NCBI GenBank assembly: GCA_004356555.1
Contig: SMWY01000127.1
Location: 1-8,726 of the forward strand
Reading direction: 5' to 3'
Source of the DNA: Candidatus Dadabacteria bacterium
Lineage (GTDB): Bacteria; Desulfobacterota_D; UBA1144; Nemesobacterales; UBA2774
DNA: 8,726 bases
A model generated the notes under the pieces. It worked only from the letters and a program-made list of their open reading frames with translations, did no database searches and was not told where the DNA came from. Shown piece after piece: positions 4,960 to 8,726 of this stretch; position 1 is the stretch's first letter, and every line of letters begins with the position of its first letter. Position numbers and translations under genes: made by a program.

Positions 4960-6777
4960 ATGTCTCAAAACAATTCTAAGAGCAAAATGAACTGGGACCT
5001 TACAAGCTATTTTCCTGAGTTTAACGGTCCCGAGATGAAAAAATTCAAAAAAGAACTAAAGGAAGATATAGAGTCAATTAGGAATGAAGCTTCTTCCCTC
5101 TCTTCTCTAGATACCAATAATCAAGAACAATGGGAAAAGATTTTCTTAGAATATGAAGATTTAACGATGAGGTACTCACACCTTAGATCATATATAGAAT
5201 GTTTGGCATCCGCAGATAGCCTGAACGAAGAGCATCTAAGAGAAGAAGCCGAGATGTCCGTCCTGGGTGCTGAATTCTCAAAGTTGTCTTCGGTACTGCT
5301 AAACGCAGTTAAAGACACTCCCAATGAAGTTTTTGATTTATTCACTACAAGAGACGCCCTTAAGGATGCATCTTATTATCTAAATAGGGTCCGTGAAGAA
5401 TCACAAAAGAGAATGGATCCCGAAAACGAAATTCTTGCCGCTGACCTTGGTGTAGACGGCCTTGACGCTTGGGGCAGGCTCTACGATACGGTATCAAGCA
5501 AGCTTGAGTTTGACATGGAATATCCAGAGGGCAAGAAAGTGCGCCTTCCAATCTCACAAAGACGGTCATTGATGGAGAAACCTGACCGCCGAACCAGAAA
5601 AGCGGCCTTTGAAGGAGGCAATGAAGCATGGAAGAGTATAGAAGATGTAACAGCATCAGCTCTTAATTCCATAGCCGGCACAAGGCTTACGCTAAACAGA
5701 CACAGGGGTATCGATCATTTTCTTGATGTGGCACTATTTCAAGCTTCGATCAGCAAAAAAACTCTGGACGCAATGCTAGAAGCGATATACTCCGAGATAG
5801 AGGTACCTAAAGAGATTCTTCGCCTCAAAGCCAAAACCATGAACCGGGAAAAAATTGCCTGGTATGATCTGGGCGCGCCGATGGATCTGGAATTTCAGAA
5901 AAAACTAACCTGGGAAGAAGCTAAAAGGCTTGTGAAAAATTCTTTCTCAGCTTCATACCCTGAACTGGGCACTTTTGTACAAAGCGTATTTGAAAAAAAT
6001 TGGATTGACTGGGAACCCAGAGAAGGAAAACGTCCGGGAGGATTCTGTACAGGCTCACTCCTAACAAAAGAATCGAGAATTTTTATGACATATAACGAAA
6101 CAATTGGGGATGTCCTGACTCTAGCTCACGAGGCAGGTCACGCGTTTCATAGCTATGTTATGAGAGAAATACGCCCTTATTCGCACTTTTACCCGATGAC
6201 ACTTGCTGAGTCAGCATCGACCTTTGGAGAAATGATTCTTACCGAAGGAATACTAGAGGACCCGTCGATAAGCGAAGCTGAGAAAACCCTTATGTTGGAT
6301 ACGGAAATAAACCACGGAGCGATATACTTAATGGACATACCGGTACGCTTTGAATTTGAGAAAGCGTTTTATGAGGAGAGACAAAAAGGGGAAGTAAGCG
6401 TTAGCCGCCTTAAGGAATTAATGAGTGAAACCCAGAGAAGAATTTTTGGTGATATCTTAGAAGATGGAGGAGAAGACCCTTATTTCTGGGCTTCAAAACT
6501 CCATTTCTATATAACTGGAGTTACATTCTATAATTTCCCTTACACTTTTGGTTACCTGCTAAGCCGTGGACTATTTGCAATGTTTAAAAAGGAAGGGGCG
6601 CATTTTCTTCCGAAATACGAGGAATTTCTCAGATTAACAGGTTCTGACACTGCAGAAAACGTGGCTAAAAGAAGTATAGGACACGATCTTGAATCACCTG
6701 AGTTTTGGGTTGAATCAATCCATACCCTAAAGGAGCCGCTCAATAAGCTGAAACAATTATTGCAAAAGATTCAGTAA
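4960..6777 (+). CDS. pepF: Oligoendopeptidase F, M3 family zinc peptidase
   Basis: The protein has 605 residues, the usual length for the M3B oligoendopeptidase F family of cytoplasmic zinc peptidases that cut short peptides. Residues about 1-190 are the helical N-terminal domain and about 190-590 the peptidase domain. The zinc site is complete: HEAGH with H390, catalytic E391 and H394, then E417 in LAESASTFGE as the third ligand, 27 residues after the first histidine. The substrate-side loop FYNFPYTFGYLLSRG near the C-terminus is another family hallmark. There is no signal peptide. The start is supported by GGAGGA four bases upstream. The gene is alone on its strand, divergent from DUF3179 and convergent with ctaB, 57 bases away. 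The likely job is turnover of peptides released by proteolysis; the cleavage preference cannot be read from the sequence. Confidence 0.94.
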   Translation: MSQNNSKSKMNWDLTSYFPEFNGPEMKKFKKELKEDIESIRNEASSLSSLDTNNQEQWEKIFLEYEDLTMRYSHLRSYIECLASADSLNEEHLREEAEMSVLGAEFSKLSSVLLNAVKDTPNEVFDLFTTRDALKDASYYLNRVREESQKRMDPENEILAADLGVDGLDAWGRLYDTVSSKLEFDMEYPEGKKVRLPISQRRSLMEKPDRRTRKAAFEGGNEAWKSIEDVTASALNSIAGTRLTLNRHRGIDHFLDVALFQASISKKTLDAMLEAIYSEIEVPKEILRLKAKTMNREKIAWYDLGAPMDLEFQKKLTWEEAKRLVKNSFSASYPELGTFVQSVFEKNWIDWEPREGKRPGGFCTGSLLTKESRIFMTYNETIGDVLTLAHEAGHAFHSYVMREIRPYSHFYPMTLAESASTFGEMILTEGILEDPSISEAEKTLMLDTEINHGAIYLMDIPVRFEFEKAFYEERQKGEVSVSRLKELMSETQRRIFGDILEDGGEDPYFWASKLHFYITGVTFYNFPYTFGYLLSRGLFAMFKKEGAHFLPKYEEFLRLTGSDTAENVAKRSIGHDLESPEFWVESIHTLKEPLNKLKQLLQKIQ

Positions 6778-6834
6778 ATCTATATAGAGGATCTAGAGTA
6801 CCTTTAGCTTATTAAAAGATTAAGTTGGAATACT

Positions 6835-7749
6835 TCAATGAAAATAAAGTGCGGTTACAACAGTATTGCCAGAGTTAAGAGATAAATCTAATATCAACGC
6901 GGCCATTATAGCCAACATATAGAAGATCGAGGTAGCAAATGCCTTCCCATAGCCTGAATTAGTCAATGAGCTCTTTATCATAATATACTCGAAGTATCCA
7001 CCGAAAATAACCGCTAATATTGCAAAATACGCGGAAGCGTAGCCCAAAAACCAAAAGGAAAGTGAAAGAGGCAAAAGTGAGATTGAATAAAGCAAGATCA
7101 TTATGTTTGTGAATTTAGCTCCTAAGGCAACGGGCATTACGGGCACGCCGGCTTTTTTATAATCAAGCTTGTATTTTTGTGCAAGCGCCCAAAAGTGAGG
7201 GGGCTGCCAGAGCATCATGAAGGCAAATAGAATATATCCATCAAGTCCGATATTGGATTGTATAGCTGAATAACCGATCAGAACTGGAAGCGCTCCCGGA
7301 AGACCCCCTAAGATAGTTCCATAGGGAGAACTCCTCTTTAGATACAACGTGTACAGTAATGTGTAGCTTAATATAGCGGCAACAATTAAGAGTGCAGTTA
7401 TATAATTTAAATAATAAAGTGAGATGAAAAGAGCTATCACTATAAATAAACTCGCAATAAATATCGCTGTTTTTTCACCCACTACTTCAAGAGCATGAGC
7501 GCGTTTACTTAGCCTTTTCATAAGAACATCTATTTGCTTATCGAGCACATTATTTAAAATGGCTGACCCTGCCGCACTTAGTAAAAGTGACACCATAGTT
7601 AATAAACCCAGGCTTAACGGGGGAAGACCCTTATCTGCCACTACCATGCCGGCAAATCCTGTAAAAGCAACACTTACAATGATTCCGGGCTTTGATAATA
7701 AAATAGTAGAAACTACAATATTGGAGGGTGCTTTTTGTACCTGTTCCAT
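6835..7749 (-). CDS. ctaB: Protoheme IX farnesyltransferase (heme O synthase)
   Basis: The protein has 304 residues of the UbiA prenyltransferase superfamily, with about nine membrane helices. It transfers a farnesyl group from farnesyl diphosphate to the vinyl group of protoheme, making heme O in the inner membrane. Marks of the family are LSKPGI (18-23), the first aspartate motif NNVLDKQID (66-74, D70 and D74), YLKRSSPYGTILGGLPGALPV across 136-155, WQPPHFWALA (181-190) and the second aspartate motif around D196 in KLDYKKAGVPVMP. After the first motif most family members read RTxxRP or RTxxRV; here it is RLSKRA (79-84), a modest departure. The gene follows ctaA by 45 bases on the same strand, so co-transcription is likely. 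There is no Shine-Dalgarno sequence, and an AT-rich TATATATAA lies just before the ATG, so a second internal promoter is possible. Confidence 0.94.
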   Translation of the reverse strand: MEQVQKAPSNIVVSTILLSKPGIIVSVAFTGFAGMVVADKGLPPLSLGLLTMVSLLLSAAGSAILNNVLDKQIDVLMKRLSKRAHALEVVGEKTAIFIASLFIVIALFISLYYLNYITALLIVAAILSYTLLYTLYLKRSSPYGTILGGLPGALPVLIGYSAIQSNIGLDGYILFAFMMLWQPPHFWALAQKYKLDYKKAGVPVMPVALGAKFTNIMILLYSISLLPLSLSFWFLGYASAYFAILAVIFGGYFEYIMIKSSLTNSGYGKAFATSIFYMLAIMAALILDLSLNSGNTVVTALYFH

Positions 7750-7794
7750 GTTATATATATGTACTTCTGAAGAAATTAAATTCCGCTTTTTAGA

Positions 7795-8649
7795 TTATAC
7801 ACTACTTTCGCGCATACCCCGAAACCAAGCATAAAGCGCAGTTGAAAATATCAATAACGCAACGGATAAATGCAATGCTGTAATTGCAAAATTTAGCTTA
7901 GTAAGTACAACACCCACGCCTAATAGTATCTGAAGAACAATAAAACAAATTAGTAATAATAATTCCAAGCGGTACTTATTTAGTGACGATGATATATATG
8001 AGGCTATTAGCAGTATGGCTACAATTAAAGTGATCAGATAAGCCAATGCTCTATGAACAAAATGATTCAAAATTAGCCCAGACAACTCAGGCGGAATCCA
8101 GTATCCAAGACAGGTAGGGAAGTCCGGACATGCAAGCCCTGATCCAGAATGCCTCACATAGGCTCCTAAAACAGCCTGCAAGAATACAAGAACACCTAGA
8201 AAGAAGAAAATCCCCTTGTATCCTGAAATGCTAAAGATAGGTTTTCTATCAACACCGTCAAAGTACATCATGTACAATGCAAGTGCAAAAATTACAATTG
8301 CATTAGCAAAATGAAAGGTTGTGAGATCAACCGGAAGCTCAAGCAATACCACTATACCGCCAAGTACAATCTGCATTAAAAGCAAGAGCACTATAAGTAC
8401 TGGAACGAATTTTGACGTGCCAGAGTAGCTGCGAAATCTTTGATAGGAAAAAATTATGACGAATATGGAAGTTACGCCGCCTATAACACGGTGCATAAAC
8501 TCCGTATAAATATCCCATCTGAATGGAGGGATTACCTGTCCGTAACAAAGAGGCCAATCAGGACATGCGAGCCCGACTTTAAGACCCGCAACCAGGTTTC
8601 CCCATATTAGTAGAATAAAGAGTAGAATTAGGGCAATTTTGCCTATCAT
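7795..8649 (-). CDS. ctaA: Heme A synthase (COX15/CtaA family)
   Basis: The protein has 284 residues and about eight membrane helices in two similar four-helix halves. It oxidises the C8 methyl group of heme O to a formyl group, giving heme A for aa3-type oxidases. The four heme-ligand histidines are H53 (TEFMHR), H113 (TTFHFAN), H199 (HFVHR) and H260 (TALHLS). The loop glutamate E50 stands three residues before H53, as in the Bacillus enzyme. Both halves carry a loop cysteine pair: C29/C35 in GLACPDWPLCYG and C174/C180 in GLACPDFPTCLG. The ATG at 8649 is the first in frame, two codons after a TAA, with only a weak GAGA about nine bases upstream. It lies upstream of ctaB on the same strand, forming a heme O/heme A unit, and follows a partial gene by 15 bases, so the operon probably extends beyond the window. 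Confidence 0.95.
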   Translation of the reverse strand: MIGKIALILLFILLIWGNLVAGLKVGLACPDWPLCYGQVIPPFRWDIYTEFMHRVIGGVTSIFVIIFSYQRFRSYSGTSKFVPVLIVLLLLMQIVLGGIVVLLELPVDLTTFHFANAIVIFALALYMMYFDGVDRKPIFSISGYKGIFFFLGVLVFLQAVLGAYVRHSGSGLACPDFPTCLGYWIPPELSGLILNHFVHRALAYLITLIVAILLIASYISSSLNKYRLELLLLICFIVLQILLGVGVVLTKLNFAITALHLSVALLIFSTALYAWFRGMRESSV

Positions 8650-8664
8650 AAACCATTATCTCAA

Positions 8665-8726
8665 TTACGGAACAACTCTTGTGAAAGTGTCGATCATGGT
8701 CAAACCAATTAGAAGAAAAAGCAAGA
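8665..8726 (-). CDS. C-terminal end of an unidentified, probably membrane, protein (partial)
   Basis: A minus-strand frame enters from the right edge and stops at TAA (plus 8665-8667), 15 bases before the ctaA start. The 19 visible residues are a hydrophobic run, LLFLLIGLTM, followed by IDTFTRVVP, which resembles the end of a last membrane helix with a short tail. Close spacing on the same strand suggests it is the preceding gene of the ctaA-ctaB operon, perhaps an oxidase or oxidase-assembly gene, but 19 residues cannot identify it and another frame is also open here. Confidence 0.4.
   Translation of the reverse strand, partial: LLFLLIGLTMIDTFTRVVP

Noticed and set aside
5360..5681. Minus-strand open frames inside pepF.
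   Set aside because: They lie opposite the peptidase coding sequence, overlap each other in different frames and resemble nothing.
6779..6788. TCTATATAGA palindrome after pepF, considered as a terminator for the convergent pepF and ctaB genes.
   Set aside because: It is ten AT-rich bases with no loop and no T-run. I see no convincing terminator in this 57-base gap.
7559..7834. Plus-strand 91-codon frame across the ctaA/ctaB gap.
   Set aside because: It is mostly antisense to the ctaB N-terminus and the ctaA end; the composition is that of a mirrored membrane-protein gene.
1..8726. A multi-gene defence system, biosynthetic cluster, CRISPR array or insertion sequence.
   Set aside because: No repeat-spacer pattern, transposase, nuclease, toxin or clustered unknown genes were found; every substantial frame is accounted for by a recognised family.

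Overview
The window reads as chromosomal DNA of a Gram-negative, oxygen-respiring bacterium of moderately low GC content. The Gram-negative call rests on an exported protein with an OmpA-type peptidoglycan-binding domain. The aerobic call rests on adjacent ctaA and ctaB genes, which make heme A and heme O for terminal oxidases. The combination of DUF4892-OmpA, DUF547, DUF3179 and NrtS-like proteins fits deltaproteobacteria-like or Dadabacteria-like environmental lineages, but that placement is a guess from protein style and was not tested.

Layout. Positions 1-396 hold the C-terminal catalytic part of a tyrosine recombinase whose gene begins left of the window. Thirty bases further on is the 3' end of a tRNA-Pro(CGG) gene on the opposite strand (427-503), with an encoded CCA and a good promoter of its own. 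This is the usual edge of an integrative element seated in a tRNA 3' end; the element would lie to the left and ordinary chromosome to the right. Next come a DUF4892/OmpA-domain envelope protein (minus strand), an aldo/keto reductase with a possible leaderless promoter (plus), and an exported DUF547 protein (plus). A short gene for an 87-residue NrtS-type nitrate/nitrite transporter follows (minus; easily missed), then an exported DUF3179 protein (minus). An oligoendopeptidase F gene (plus) is divergent from DUF3179. The right end is a minus-strand ctaA-ctaB pair, preceded by the last codons of a probable membrane protein cut by the window edge.

How the genes relate. Only ctaA and ctaB form a clear pathway unit: CtaB farnesylates protoheme to heme O and CtaA oxidises heme O to heme A. 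The other genes look like single-gene transcription units with frequent strand switches. Several intergenic spaces carry inverted repeats, the most notable being a 7-bp-arm hairpin plus a 16-base AT palindrome just upstream of nrtS. There is no CRISPR array, insertion sequence, rRNA or clear multi-gene novel system. The parts most worth a second look are the integrase/tRNA junction and the nrtS gene with its upstream region.
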